From contig DATJFH010000010.1 of assembly GCA_035495815.1 (NCBI GenBank), positions 1-10,266 on the forward strand: a DNA stretch of 10,266 nucleotides, written 5' to 3'. The position numbers and the translations under genes are program-made. This document shows, piece by piece, positions 1-9,207 of this stretch (positions are counted from its first letter, which is position 1; the number at the start of each line of letters is the position of its first letter). Origin of the DNA: DATJFH01 sp035495815. GTDB lineage: Bacteria > Acidobacteriota > Terriglobia > Bryobacterales > Bryobacteraceae. The notes under the pieces were generated by a model. The model was not told where the DNA came from. It saw only the letters and a list, made by a program, of their open reading frames with translations, and did no database searches.

Positions 1-1307
1 ATTCCCTGCACCTTGCCTTCGGGGTTGGGGCCGTTCCACCAGGGCTCGGCCTTCTGGGCGGGCGGTCCGCCGGCGCTTTGATTGACGCGTGCCTCGAGGG
101 CTCGCAGCCGGGCGATCTCTTCGTTCTTGAGCTTTTGCAGCTCCCGCGCGTTTTCGTCGGCGATGCGCTTCTTCTCCGCGTCTTCGAAATCGAGCCTCTG
201 CCGCTCCACGTCCAGGCGCGCCCGGCGCATCTTTTCGCGGCCTTCGGGGGTGGTCTCGGCCTGTTCGGCGGCATGCCAGGCTTTGGCAGACTCGGCGAAC
301 TGATGGAGCGACGCGTAGGTTTCGGCCAGCGCTTTCCAGGCGGGCGCCTGGCGGCGGTCGAGCGCGATGGCGGCCTTAAGCATCTCGATGCGCTTGTGGG
401 CGTCGGGCTCGCGCTGAGCCAGCAGCAGACGCGGCTCGGCGAGATTGGGCTCCATCCCGATGGCGCGTTCGAGCGCAGCGGTCTCGCGGGGATCTTTGCG
501 AGCCTGCTCGATCAGGGACCGGTATTCAGCCATCTGCTGGCGCTCTTTGAGCAGCTCCGCCAACTTCTGCGGGATGTCGTGGGGCTCGAGCGGTTTGGCC
601 GGGAAATCGCGCTCGGCGCTCATGGCGCGGCTGGAAGGTGACGACGTCGGGAAATTTCCGGCGGCCAGATACCGGTCCACTTCGGCTTCGATTTCGGCCT
701 TGCTCTTGCCGAACGCGTTGCGATAGGCCGGATCGTCCTCAGCCCCCTTCCGCAGGTTGTAGAAGAGCACGGGCAGCTTGCCGTAATACTGCGGGTCCAC
801 GGCGAGCATGTGCATGCGGGCCCAATCCTTGTCCGGACGGGCGCCGGGCAGCGGCTTGCCCAGCGTGATGCGGATACCGGCCACTTCGAGATTGCTGAAC
901 AGAGCGATCAGCCCGCGTTCGAGATCGGCGGGCATGCGATCGGTGTTGGAGTCGATGAGCAGGCGCGCCAGGCGAGCCTGAAGGTCGGCCGGGATCGCAT
1001 CCGCGGCGAGGATCAGGGAGAGGCGCTCGCGGCCGACTTGAATGGGACCATCGGCGGCGTATCGCCCGGCGTCCTTCGAGGACTTGAACAGCAGCACCTG
1101 CGCGGGCGGCTTGAAGGCGAGGTCCGGCTTCCCCAGAATCGTACCCAGGGCATACCGGAACTGCTCCAGGCGGACGAGCTCGGCGCGGCCGGCGCGCGCT
1201 CCGGCGTCGGTGAACAGCTCGAAGCCGTCCGAGTGGAGCCAGATCCAGCGCTCCTCCGCCGAAGCCAGCGTCGAAAGGAATGCGAGGATCAGGACCGCCC
1301 GGGACAT
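1..1307 (-). CDS. Secreted pseudo-peptidase (DUF1570/MA-like) with TPR-like and coiled-coil C-terminal part; 3' end outside window
   Basis: The reading frame is open from ATG at 1307 to the left edge, giving 435 residues without a stop. Residues 1-17 look like a signal peptide (MSRAVLILAFLSTLASA), so the product is exported. Residues about 20-220 resemble the Acidobacteriota family that opens with 'H-S-x-x-F-E-L-F-T-x-A-G' and normally holds an HExxH zinc-peptidase motif. Here the expected spot reads ARLARLLID (111-119), while the downstream P-A-D-L-E-R-G-L (126-133), likely matching the usual 'W-x-x-E-G' segment, is kept. It is therefore probably not an active peptidase. Residues about 244-350 form TPR-like helix pairs (A-P-A-W-K-A-L-A-E-T-Y at 321-331), and 355-410 is a charged, probable coiled coil, followed by a Pro/Gly-rich linker. 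The start follows directly on the TAA of the upstream cytochrome/PHM-like gene (TAAATG) with no Shine-Dalgarno of its own, so coupled translation and a shared transcript are likely. Function is unknown; the family assignment is by eye. Confidence 0.8.
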   Translation of the reverse strand, partial: MSRAVLILAFLSTLASAEERWIWLHSDGFELFTDAGARAGRAELVRLEQFRYALGTILGKPDLAFKPPAQVLLFKSSKDAGRYAADGPIQVGRERLSLILAADAIPADLQARLARLLIDSNTDRMPADLERGLIALFSNLEVAGIRITLGKPLPGARPDKDWARMHMLAVDPQYYGKLPVLFYNLRKGAEDDPAYRNAFGKSKAEIEAEVDRYLAAGNFPTSSPSSRAMSAERDFPAKPLEPHDIPQKLAELLKERQQMAEYRSLIEQARKDPRETAALERAIGMEPNLAEPRLLLAQREPDAHKRIEMLKAAIALDRRQAPAWKALAETYASLHQFAESAKAWHAAEQAETTPEGREKMRRARLDVERQRLDFEDAEKKRIADENARELQKLKNEEIARLRALEARVNQSAGGPPAQKAEPWWNGPNPEGKVQG

Positions 1308-2516
<1,209 letters not shown>

Positions 2517-2576
2517 GGATCCTCCGCGAAAAGCCGCGCAAATTGAGTATTCTGAACGTACGTAATGATTATAAAT
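2517..2576 (-). promoter_or_regulatory. Divergent promoter region; candidate -10 (TATAAT) for the cytochrome/PHM-like gene
   Basis: On the minus strand a perfect TATAAT lies at 2573-2568, inside the first codons of the plus-strand CoA-transferase. It would place the transcript start near 2561 and give a leader of about 45 bases with GGAGG before the ATG at 2516. No good -35 box is visible at 16-18 bp. On the plus strand a weak TATTCT (2548-2553) would start transcription only about 5 bases before ATG 2565. The palindrome ACGTACGT sits at 2556-2563 between the two. Read by eye only. Confidence 0.35.
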
Positions 2577-3761
2577 CAGGGTAGCGCTCTCGAGGGGATC
2601 CGTGTGATCGACTTCGGCCGCTTCATCGCCGGGCCGTATTGCGGCATGCTTCTGGCAGACATGGGGGCGGACGTGATTCGCATCGACCGTCGGGGCGGCA
2701 GCGAGGACCGGTTCCTGGGCCCGGTTGCCGAGGGTGGGGAGGGCGGCATGTTTCTCTCGCTCAATCGCAACAAGCGGAGCCTGACGCTCGATCCGGGCGG
2801 GCCAGGAAGCGGGGAGATCATCCGGCGGCTGGCGGCGTCGGCCGATATCGTGATCGCCAACCTGCCGCTGGACGTGATGGAGAAGATGGGAATCACCTAC
2901 GACGCGCTACGGGTGGTGAAGCCGGACGTGATCCTGGTGATGATCTCGGCCTTTGGTCCGGAGGGTCCTTACGCGCATCGGGTGGGGTTCGACACGGTGG
3001 CGCAGGCGATGTCGGGCGCGATGGGGCTGACGGGATTTCCCGGGGCGCCGACGCGGTCCCTGGTTCCGTTCGAGGATTTCGGGACCGCGCTGCACGCGGC
3101 CTTCGGCGCCATGACGGCGCTGTATCACCGGGCCCGAACGGGCGAGGGACAACTGGTGGACGCCTCGCTGCTGGCCAGCGGAGTGACGTTCATGCAGGCG
3201 TTCCTGGCGGAGCGGCACGTGCTGGACCGGGAGCGGCGCCAGCAGGGAAACGCCGGTTTCTATTCGGCGCCATCGGATTGTTATCCGGTGAAAGACGGCT
3301 GGATCGTGGTGGCGGTGATTGGCGGCGCGATGTTCAAGCGCTGGGCGCGGCTGGTGGGGCGCGAAGACCTGCTGGGCGACGAGGGGTTTCGCGACGACCT
3401 GAGCCGGGGGGATCATTACCCGCAGATCGGCGAAATCATGACGGAGTGGACGCGGCAGCGGACGGCGGCGGAAGCGATTGCCGAGCTGGAGAAGGCGAGG
3501 ATTCCGAGCGGTCCGGCGCACAGCCTGGAGCAGACTTTGTGCGATCCGCAGGTACGGGCAAGGGAGTTGCTGCGGTACGTGCCGTTTCCGGGGGCGCGGA
3601 AGGACGTCCCGCTGGCGAACACCCCGGTGCGGCTTTCGGGCACGCCGGGTGGCATCCGGCATCGCGCGCCGCTGGCGGGAGAGCATACCGAAGAGGTGCT
3701 GGGCGAGCTCGGGTTTTCGCGGGATGAGATCGCGGAATTCCGGCGGCTGCAGGTGGTTTGA
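2565..3761 (+). CDS. CaiB/BaiF family (family III) CoA-transferase
   Basis: The 398-residue product spans the usual length of family III CoA-transferases, which move CoA between an acyl-CoA and a free carboxylate in the cytoplasm through an aspartyl-CoA anhydride. The N-terminus L-E-G-I-R-V-I-D-F-G-R-F-I-A-G-P is the classic Rossmann-like opening of the family. The catalytic Asp is most likely D171 in F-E-D-F-G-T-A-L-H-A-A, matching the catalytic Asp of formyl-CoA transferase, and G-E-G-Q-L-V-D-A-S-L (193-202) follows as expected. There is no signal peptide. ATG 2565 is chosen because a later GTG at 2604, although preceded by GAGGGG, would cut off the conserved first strand. ATG 2565 itself has no clear Shine-Dalgarno. 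The gene stands alone between divergent and convergent neighbours, so the substrate cannot be deduced; it could activate a carboxylate produced by the neighbouring secreted oxidoreductases, which is speculation. Confidence 0.95.
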   Translation: MIINQGSALEGIRVIDFGRFIAGPYCGMLLADMGADVIRIDRRGGSEDRFLGPVAEGGEGGMFLSLNRNKRSLTLDPGGPGSGEIIRRLAASADIVIANLPLDVMEKMGITYDALRVVKPDVILVMISAFGPEGPYAHRVGFDTVAQAMSGAMGLTGFPGAPTRSLVPFEDFGTALHAAFGAMTALYHRARTGEGQLVDASLLASGVTFMQAFLAERHVLDRERRQQGNAGFYSAPSDCYPVKDGWIVVAVIGGAMFKRWARLVGREDLLGDEGFRDDLSRGDHYPQIGEIMTEWTRQRTAAEAIAELEKARIPSGPAHSLEQTLCDPQVRARELLRYVPFPGARKDVPLANTPVRLSGTPGGIRHRAPLAGEHTEEVLGELGFSRDEIAEFRRLQVV

Positions 3762-3787
3762 AGACGCCGGGCGAGCGGCTGGCGCGG

Positions 3788-5044
3788 CTACGGCTTACCC
3801 GGCTGGTCCCGCCACATGCCCAGCATGCGGTAGAGGTTGGTGAGGTGGCGCAGCATGATTCTCTCGCCGGCGCCGACCTCGATCCGGGTGGTCACGTCTG
3901 CGCCGTAACCTCCATAGGCCGCCGTTTTGAGATCCGGTATGTAGCCCGGCCACTCCCCGCCCGCGCTGTAGGTGTAGCCGTAGAACAACGGATACGGAAC
4001 ATCGGCCTGCTTCTTCCAGAGCGTCTGGAGCTTGTGCATCGGCTCGCCCGGAACGGCGGCGATGGCGATTTCCCGATTGATGAGGACGGTCGTGATCCCG
4101 ACATCGAGATTTTTGTCCTTCTCCCAGCGGTCGGAGAATTTGAGGACTTCGCTGGTGTACTGGATCGGATGGCGGACGGGCGAAATCGGCCGGATCTGCC
4201 GCGCGCTCTTCAGCACCTGCGCCGACAGCAGCTCGCCCATCTTCTGCATGGTGGCGAAATCGGCGGCGTCGTCCTTGGTACGGCCCTGAAACAGCGGATT
4301 GATGTCACCGGCGCCGCCCTGGACGAACATGCATTGCGCTCCGGGAATTTCCGCTTCGACGCGCGCCTGCAGGACGCCCGGATAATCGGCGGAGTACTTG
4401 CAGCTGCTCGACCCCATGACGACGGCGTGGACGGCGTAGTGCACCAGCAGCGCCTTGGTCGCGCCGGCCGCATCCTCGACGCGCAGCAGCGTGAATTCGG
4501 GATCGACGGGACCGTAGGGTATCCGGTCGAGGTTATCGAAAACGGCGCGGGCCCGTCCGTCGTCACGAAGCAGCAGGCGGTTGTAGCCGAGCCGCGCCGA
4601 GCCGCGGCCGACACCGAGGCGCGCCGGGAACATCGACTTGCTCGCCTGCTCGACGGCGGCGAATATTTTGCCCTCGAGCTCCTTCAGGTAGCCGCTCGAT
4701 CCATCGAGGTAAAGCGGGCCGGAGTGGGTGTGGGAGGCGGCCAGCAGCAGCACCGGAATTCCAAGCCTGGCGGCGACGTCCCGCCGCAGATTGTCCGAAG
4801 CGATGCTGCCCAGGTCGAGCGTGACGATGGCGACACTGGACTCGCCGGCGCGGAGCACCAGCGCCTTGGCGAAGAGAGGATCGTGCGTGCCGGTGGCGGG
4901 ACCACAGCGGCGATTGGAATAGCCGTACATGGGTCCGAAGGTGGAGGGAGTGATATCGACCCTGGCTACACCCGCCTGGAGCGGCAGCTCGGCGGCGGGC
5001 GCAAATTGGGAATACAAGAGAAAAGCCACGGCGGCGAATTTCAT
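3788..5044 (-). CDS. Secreted neutral/alkaline ceramidase N-terminal-domain-like protein, lacking the canonical serine
   Basis: I use ATG 5044 (418 residues), not the longer frame from 5083, because residues 1-18 then form a signal peptide (MKFAAVAFLLYSQFAPAA) and GGAG lies 6 bases upstream. A-G-V-A-R-V-D-I-T-P (24-33) and A-S-H-T-H-S-G-P (103-110) are hallmarks of the neutral ceramidase N-terminal domain. Probable zinc ligands by analogy with Pseudomonas ceramidase are H105, H206 (HYAVH), E334 (VPGE) and Y368 (GYIP); H107 is also kept. The nucleophile motif G-D-V-S-P of true ceramidases reads G-D-I-N-P here (246-250), so serine is replaced by asparagine. The C-terminal Ig-like domain is also missing (true ceramidases are about 650-700 residues). 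It is therefore a zinc hydrolase-fold protein of unknown substrate, acting outside the cytoplasm. It converges with the CoA-transferase (26-bp gap) and diverges from the quinoprotein gene. Confidence 0.87.
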   Translation of the reverse strand: MKFAAVAFLLYSQFAPAAELPLQAGVARVDITPSTFGPMYGYSNRRCGPATGTHDPLFAKALVLRAGESSVAIVTLDLGSIASDNLRRDVAARLGIPVLLLAASHTHSGPLYLDGSSGYLKELEGKIFAAVEQASKSMFPARLGVGRGSARLGYNRLLLRDDGRARAVFDNLDRIPYGPVDPEFTLLRVEDAAGATKALLVHYAVHAVVMGSSSCKYSADYPGVLQARVEAEIPGAQCMFVQGGAGDINPLFQGRTKDDAADFATMQKMGELLSAQVLKSARQIRPISPVRHPIQYTSEVLKFSDRWEKDKNLDVGITTVLINREIAIAAVPGEPMHKLQTLWKKQADVPYPLFYGYTYSAGGEWPGYIPDLKTAAYGGYGADVTTRIEVGAGERIMLRHLTNLYRMLGMWRDQPGKP

Positions 5045-5154
5045 CGGCAGCTCCGGTCGGTAGACGACAGAAAGAGTATACACCGCGGGCGCGGCTGCTC
5101 CCTCTGGATTTCAAAATTCCATTCCGGCCAACCTCTCACTGCTACGATAAGCTC
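5045..5154. promoter_or_regulatory. Divergent promoter region between ceramidase-like and quinoprotein genes
   Basis: For the minus-strand gene, TATACT (5080-5075) matches the -10 consensus in five of six bases and would give a leader of roughly 25 bases containing GGAG before ATG 5044. For the plus-strand gene, TACGAT (5143-5148) would start transcription at or very near the GTG at 5155. No clear -35 box is seen for either. An imperfect palindrome (GGATTT-c-AAAATTCC-like, 5106-5120) lies midway and could bind a regulator, but it is weak. Confidence 0.35.
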
Positions 5155-6993
5155 GTGCTTCGCATCCTTTTGCTTGTTCCCATGCTGGCGGCCGCACAGG
5201 ACGGCGGCGGACGTCAGGAGTTCTCGTCGCGCTGCGCCGGCTGTCACGGGGCGGACGGGCGCGGCGGGGAACGCGGTCCGGCGATTCTGCTCCGCGGGCG
5301 GACGGACTCGGAATTGCGAGACCTGATCCGCAACGGACTGCCATCGGCGGGGATGCCGGGATTTCAGATTCCAGCGGCAAGGCTGGACCGTCTGGCGACG
5401 TTCGTCCGCTCGCTGGCCGATACGCGCGACGCGGAGATCCCGAGCGGGTTGAAGGGCCGGCGCACCGTGGACTTCGCCGGCATCGTCAACCCGGCGGCCG
5501 GCGACTGGCCCACCTATCACGGCCTCCTGAGCGGCAACCGGCACAGCCCGCTCCGACAGATACACGCGGGCAACGTGGCGCGGCTCGTTCCCAAGTGGAT
5601 CTTCCCCATCACGGGGTCGCAGCGGCTGCAGGTGACTCCGTTGGTGGTGGACGGCATCATGTACGTCACCGCGCCGAACGAGGCGTACGCGCTCGACGCG
5701 CGGGACGGACGTCCCATCTGGCGCTACTCCCGGTCCCGGACAAAGGGGTTGGCCGGTGACGCGGCCAGCGGCATCAATCGCGGCGCGGCCATCCTGGGCG
5801 AGCGGCTGTTCATGGTGACCGATCACGCGCACCTGATCGCGCTCGAACGGACGAGCGGACGGCTGCTGTGGGACGTCGAGATGGCGGACCATCGGCAGAA
5901 CTACGGCGCGACGTCGGCGCCGCTGGTGGTGAACGATCTGGTGATCTCCGGGATTTCGGGCGGCGACGAGGGCGTGCGCGGGTTCCTGGCGGCCTACCGT
6001 GTCTCGACCGGAGAGCGCGTCTGGCGCTTCTGGACGGTCCCGGCGCGGGGCGAGCCGCTCTCGGAGACGTGGGGAGGCAAGGACATCGAGCACGGCTGCG
6101 CCACTACCTGGCTCACCGGAACGTACGATCCGCAAACGGGGCTGCTCTACTGGACGACGGGCAATCCCTGCCCGGATTACAACGGCGACGAGAGACGGGG
6201 CGATAACCTGTACTCCGATTCGGTCCTGGCGCTGAAGCCGGGAACGGGCGAACTGGTCTGGCACTATCAGTTCACGCCGCACGATCTGCACGATTGGGAC
6301 GCGCAGCAGACTCCGATGCTGATCGACGCCCCATTCGGCGGGCGTCCGCGCAAGCTGCTGGTCCAGGCCAGCCGCAACGGGTTTTTCTACGTGCTGGATC
6401 GCGTCAGCGGCGAGCTGCTGCTGGCCAAGCCCTTCGTGCAGAAGCTGACCTGGTCGAGCGGCGTGGGGGCGGACGGGCGTCCGGTGATTCTGCCGGCCGC
6501 GATACCATCGCCCGAGGGCGTCGAGGCGTGCCCGGCGGTGGAAGGCGCGACCAACTGGATGTCCACCGCTTTCAATCCGGCGGCCGGCTTGTTCTATGTA
6601 ATGGCGCTCGAGAAGTGCAGTATTTATTCAAAGCGGCCGGAGCTGTGGCAGGCGGGCAAATCGTATTACGGCGGCGATACGAAGCGGGTCCGCGGCGAGC
6701 CCGGGCGGAAGTACCTTCGGGCGATCGAGCCATCGACGGGGAAGATCGTCTGGGAGCTGCCTCAGAAGGGACCGGCCAACACGTGGGGCGGGGTGCTTTC
6801 GACCGATGGAGGCGTGGTGTTCTTCGGCGGGGACGACGGGGCCTTCAGCGCCGCCGACGCCAGAAACGGCAAGCTGCTGTGGAGCTTCCCGGCGAACCAG
6901 TTATGGAAGGCGTCGCCGATGACCTACGAGGCAGAGGGCAGGCAGTACGTCGCCATCGCGGCGGGCGCGGCCATCGTGGCGTTCGGGCTGTAG
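5155..6993 (+). CDS. Cytochrome c-quinoprotein (PQQ-dependent dehydrogenase-like, acidobacterial 'empty quinoprotein' type)
   Basis: The 612-residue product begins with GTG and a short signal peptide (about 1-14). Residues 20-90 form a cytochrome c domain with C27-A-G-C30-H31 and probable axial M67. Residues about 115-612 are an eight-bladed quinoprotein propeller opening with D-W-P-T-Y-H-G...N-R-H-S-P-L. Positions matching PQQ or metal contacts of methanol/ethanol dehydrogenases include R209 (NRG), D271 (SGGD, usually Glu), N337 (GNP), the base D380 (HDLHDWD), R407, N467 and W544. The vicinal cysteine pair usual before 'VNRG' is absent (A-A-S-G-I-N-R-G). Heme is N-terminal, unlike classic type II alcohol dehydrogenases, where it is C-terminal. 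It probably oxidises an alcohol or sugar in the periplasm and passes electrons to its own heme. I recall a named Acidobacteriota family of quinoprotein look-alikes in PQQ-nonproducing lineages; this may be one. No strong Shine-Dalgarno precedes the GTG. The gene ends 3 bp from the convergent acylase gene. Confidence 0.92.
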   Translation: MLRILLLVPMLAAAQDGGGRQEFSSRCAGCHGADGRGGERGPAILLRGRTDSELRDLIRNGLPSAGMPGFQIPAARLDRLATFVRSLADTRDAEIPSGLKGRRTVDFAGIVNPAAGDWPTYHGLLSGNRHSPLRQIHAGNVARLVPKWIFPITGSQRLQVTPLVVDGIMYVTAPNEAYALDARDGRPIWRYSRSRTKGLAGDAASGINRGAAILGERLFMVTDHAHLIALERTSGRLLWDVEMADHRQNYGATSAPLVVNDLVISGISGGDEGVRGFLAAYRVSTGERVWRFWTVPARGEPLSETWGGKDIEHGCATTWLTGTYDPQTGLLYWTTGNPCPDYNGDERRGDNLYSDSVLALKPGTGELVWHYQFTPHDLHDWDAQQTPMLIDAPFGGRPRKLLVQASRNGFFYVLDRVSGELLLAKPFVQKLTWSSGVGADGRPVILPAAIPSPEGVEACPAVEGATNWMSTAFNPAAGLFYVMALEKCSIYSKRPELWQAGKSYYGGDTKRVRGEPGRKYLRAIEPSTGKIVWELPQKGPANTWGGVLSTDGGVVFFGGDDGAFSAADARNGKLLWSFPANQLWKASPMTYEAEGRQYVAIAAGAAIVAFGL

Positions 6994-6996
6994 CTT

Positions 6997-9207
6997 TCAG
7001 GGACGGGGAACGAGGCGGATGCGCTCGACCGTGGCGGCCTCAACGGCTTTCCGCGTATACGGCAGCGGATGGTATTTGCCGGACGCCCAATCGTTCAACA
7101 GGTCGCTGTAGTGCGGGCTGGCAGGGTCGCCGGATTCTCCCGGGGCATTGGTGATTACGGAGCGGTCCCAGTCGGCTACATCCAAAATCTCCCGGAACGA
7201 GGCGCCGCTCGTCTGGAGATAACCGGTTCCACTGGTGGCGTTGACGGTGAAGCCATCGCCGGGACGGGCCACAGGACCGCGCCGCCATCCGGCCACCTGC
7301 AGCGGGTGCGGGAAATCGGCCTGATGCAGCTTTCCCCATTGCCAGCGGTCCATGTCCGGACCCTGCGAGCCGGTGAGCTGCTGGAGCGTGGCGGCCAGAG
7401 TTTCGGCGAGGGCGTTGGGATGCGGATCGGCCTCGAGCGCCGCGAGCAGTTGGGTCAGCTCCACGCGCGCGCCGAGCTTGGGACCGAATACAGCGGACGG
7501 GAGCCTGCGGATCCAGACTTCGTAAATCGCCCCGGCGGCTGAATCGGCCGTCAGCCGGGCGTCCCAGGCGAGCAGCTTCTTTACGGCGGGGGCGCCGCTG
7601 CCCCAGCGCTTCAAGACGCCCTGAAAACGGCGCGCCGGGATCGAGAGGACGTCCTGCTGCATCCGCTCGAAGTCCGCCGGTCCGAATTTGCGGGCGGGTT
7701 CGGAGAGCATCTCCTGGACGCGCTGAAAGCGGAAAGGCTGAGTCCATTCATAACCGAGCGGGATCTTGTAGCCCGGAGGCAGGATGTTGTGATTGGCGGT
7801 CGCGATGAAGTGCGAAGCGGGATTGAAGGAGTGGGGCAGATCTTCCGGAGACCGGAAACCGGACCATTCGTATTCGCCCGAATCGCCCGGCACGGGAAGC
7901 AGTCCGGACCAGTTTTTCCGGACGGGCGCGAGGCCGACCACCTGCCAGCCGATATTGCCCTCGATATCGGCGTAGACGAGATTCTCCGACGGCACTTTGA
8001 AGCGCGCGGCCGCCTTCCGGAACTGCTCCCAGTTTTTTGACTGCGCCAGCGCGAGGCCGGCGAGATAACCGGCCGAGCCGGGCTCGCTGCCTACCCAGCG
8101 CAAGGCATAGGCGCGGCTGCGGGCGGCGTCCACGTGGATGATCGGACCGTGGACGGAGTAGCGGAGCTGAACTTCGACCGGCTGCTTTTCGCCCTTGACG
8201 TGCACCTGCTGGCGCTCGATCTCGAAGTCCTTCCATGCGCCGCGGTAACGATAGCGGTCGCGGTTGGCCGGATCGAGCTTCTCCACGTAGAGATCCTGCT
8301 GGTCGATGCCCACGATGGTGAAACCCCAGGCGACATTCTCGTTATGTCCGAGAGCGATTCCGGGGAGGGCGGGCTCGCCCGCGCCGATGGCGTTCCATCC
8401 GGGGCCCACCAGGTGGACCGTTTTTCGCAAGGACGGAAGCTGCACCGGGCGGTGCGGATCATTGGCCAGAAGCGGTTTCCCGGTGATGGAAAGCGCACCA
8501 TCGATCACCCAGTTATTGCTGCCCTGATCGGCGAAGCGCGCGGGTCCGATCGTCTGGTTGTAAACGCGCAGAATGGTCGAATCGATGCCGGTGAGGTCGA
8601 GACCGTTCGGTATCTCGACAGGCACGACCGGGTCGGGCGGCAGATAGCGGGTGACGGTATTCAGACCGAGATTCCTGACGTCCTGGGCCCGATCGACTTC
8701 ACGCGTCAGATTGCGCGTCATCAGCAGGCCGGCGACGCGGGCGACGCAATCTTCCGGCGTCCACAGCCCGGGATCGTAGCCGCCGCGCACAAATTCCGGC
8801 GGACGCTTGCCCTGGAGAGACCGGATATAGGCGTTGATACCGCTGGTGAAGGAAGCGGCGATGAGACGGGCGTCGGGTCCGTAACCGGACCATTCCTGGT
8901 CGAGGGACCCGCGCCAGCGCACGGAGCGCGCCAGCCGGTCGCGGTCGAGAGCGGTGGGACCCAGCGCCTCGGACAGCTTTCCCGTGCCGATGCGTCTCCA
9001 CAGATCGATCTGAAACAGGCGGTCGCGGGCCGCGATGAAGCCCTGCGCGAAGAAGAGATCTTCGACGGTCTCCGCGTAGATGTGGGGGACACCCCAGCGG
9101 TCGCGCAGGATTTCGACGGGCTTATGGAGACCGGAGAGGGCGATGTCCGCCGGGCGGGCAGCCGGCGCGATCAGGATGGCGCCGATCAGAACCGCGAGCG
9201 CTCGCAT
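6997..9207 (-). CDS. Penicillin acylase family (Ntn) amidohydrolase, exported
   Basis: The 736-residue preprotein has a signal peptide (about 1-20), then the alpha-chain hallmark I-L-R-D-R-W-G-V-P-H-I-Y-A (33-45) and the A-Q-G-F-I-A-A-R-D-R-L-F-Q segment (54-66). The autocatalytic site is G229/S230-N-N-W: S230 would become the beta-chain N-terminal nucleophile after removal of a spacer. H252 in N-D-P-H corresponds to beta-chain residue 23, and N472 in A-T-A-N-H-N to the oxyanion Asn. The C-terminal G-E-S-G-D-P-A-S-P-H-Y (about 690-700) is also typical. Length fits the family. It would hydrolyse an amide bond, such as an acyl-homoserine lactone, beta-lactam side chain or other N-acyl compound, in the periplasm; the substrate cannot be predicted. 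Its ATG follows directly on the TAG of the FmdB-type gene (TAGATG), with no Shine-Dalgarno of its own, indicating coupled translation and one transcript. No terminator is visible in the 3 bp to the quinoprotein stop. Confidence 0.95.
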   Translation of the reverse strand: MRALAVLIGAILIAPAARPADIALSGLHKPVEILRDRWGVPHIYAETVEDLFFAQGFIAARDRLFQIDLWRRIGTGKLSEALGPTALDRDRLARSVRWRGSLDQEWSGYGPDARLIAASFTSGINAYIRSLQGKRPPEFVRGGYDPGLWTPEDCVARVAGLLMTRNLTREVDRAQDVRNLGLNTVTRYLPPDPVVPVEIPNGLDLTGIDSTILRVYNQTIGPARFADQGSNNWVIDGALSITGKPLLANDPHRPVQLPSLRKTVHLVGPGWNAIGAGEPALPGIALGHNENVAWGFTIVGIDQQDLYVEKLDPANRDRYRYRGAWKDFEIERQQVHVKGEKQPVEVQLRYSVHGPIIHVDAARSRAYALRWVGSEPGSAGYLAGLALAQSKNWEQFRKAAARFKVPSENLVYADIEGNIGWQVVGLAPVRKNWSGLLPVPGDSGEYEWSGFRSPEDLPHSFNPASHFIATANHNILPPGYKIPLGYEWTQPFRFQRVQEMLSEPARKFGPADFERMQQDVLSIPARRFQGVLKRWGSGAPAVKKLLAWDARLTADSAAGAIYEVWIRRLPSAVFGPKLGARVELTQLLAALEADPHPNALAETLAATLQQLTGSQGPDMDRWQWGKLHQADFPHPLQVAGWRRGPVARPGDGFTVNATSGTGYLQTSGASFREILDVADWDRSVITNAPGESGDPASPHYSDLLNDWASGKYHPLPYTRKAVEAATVERIRLVPRP

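Noticed and set aside
2604..2606. GTG with upstream GAGGGG as the real start of the CoA-transferase
   Set aside because: It would remove L-E-G-I-R, part of the conserved first strand of the family.
3766..3779. Small GC hairpin (GCCG / CGGC) between the convergent CoA-transferase and ceramidase-like genes as a terminator
   Set aside because: Only 4 bp of stem and no T-run on either strand.
5045..5083. Upstream start at 5083 adding 13 residues to the ceramidase-like protein
   Set aside because: It would put MYTLSVVYRPELP before an otherwise ideal signal peptide, and ATG 5044 has its own GGAG at good spacing.
3758..5326. A 522-codon plus-strand open frame opposite the ceramidase-like gene
   Set aside because: It is the antisense shadow of a clear family member in GC-rich DNA; its translation has no recognisable domain and overlaps the 5' end of the quinoprotein gene.
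5041..6291. A 416-codon minus-strand open frame opposite the quinoprotein gene
   Set aside because: Arg/Pro/Val-rich translation without domains, antisense to a strongly conserved enzyme.
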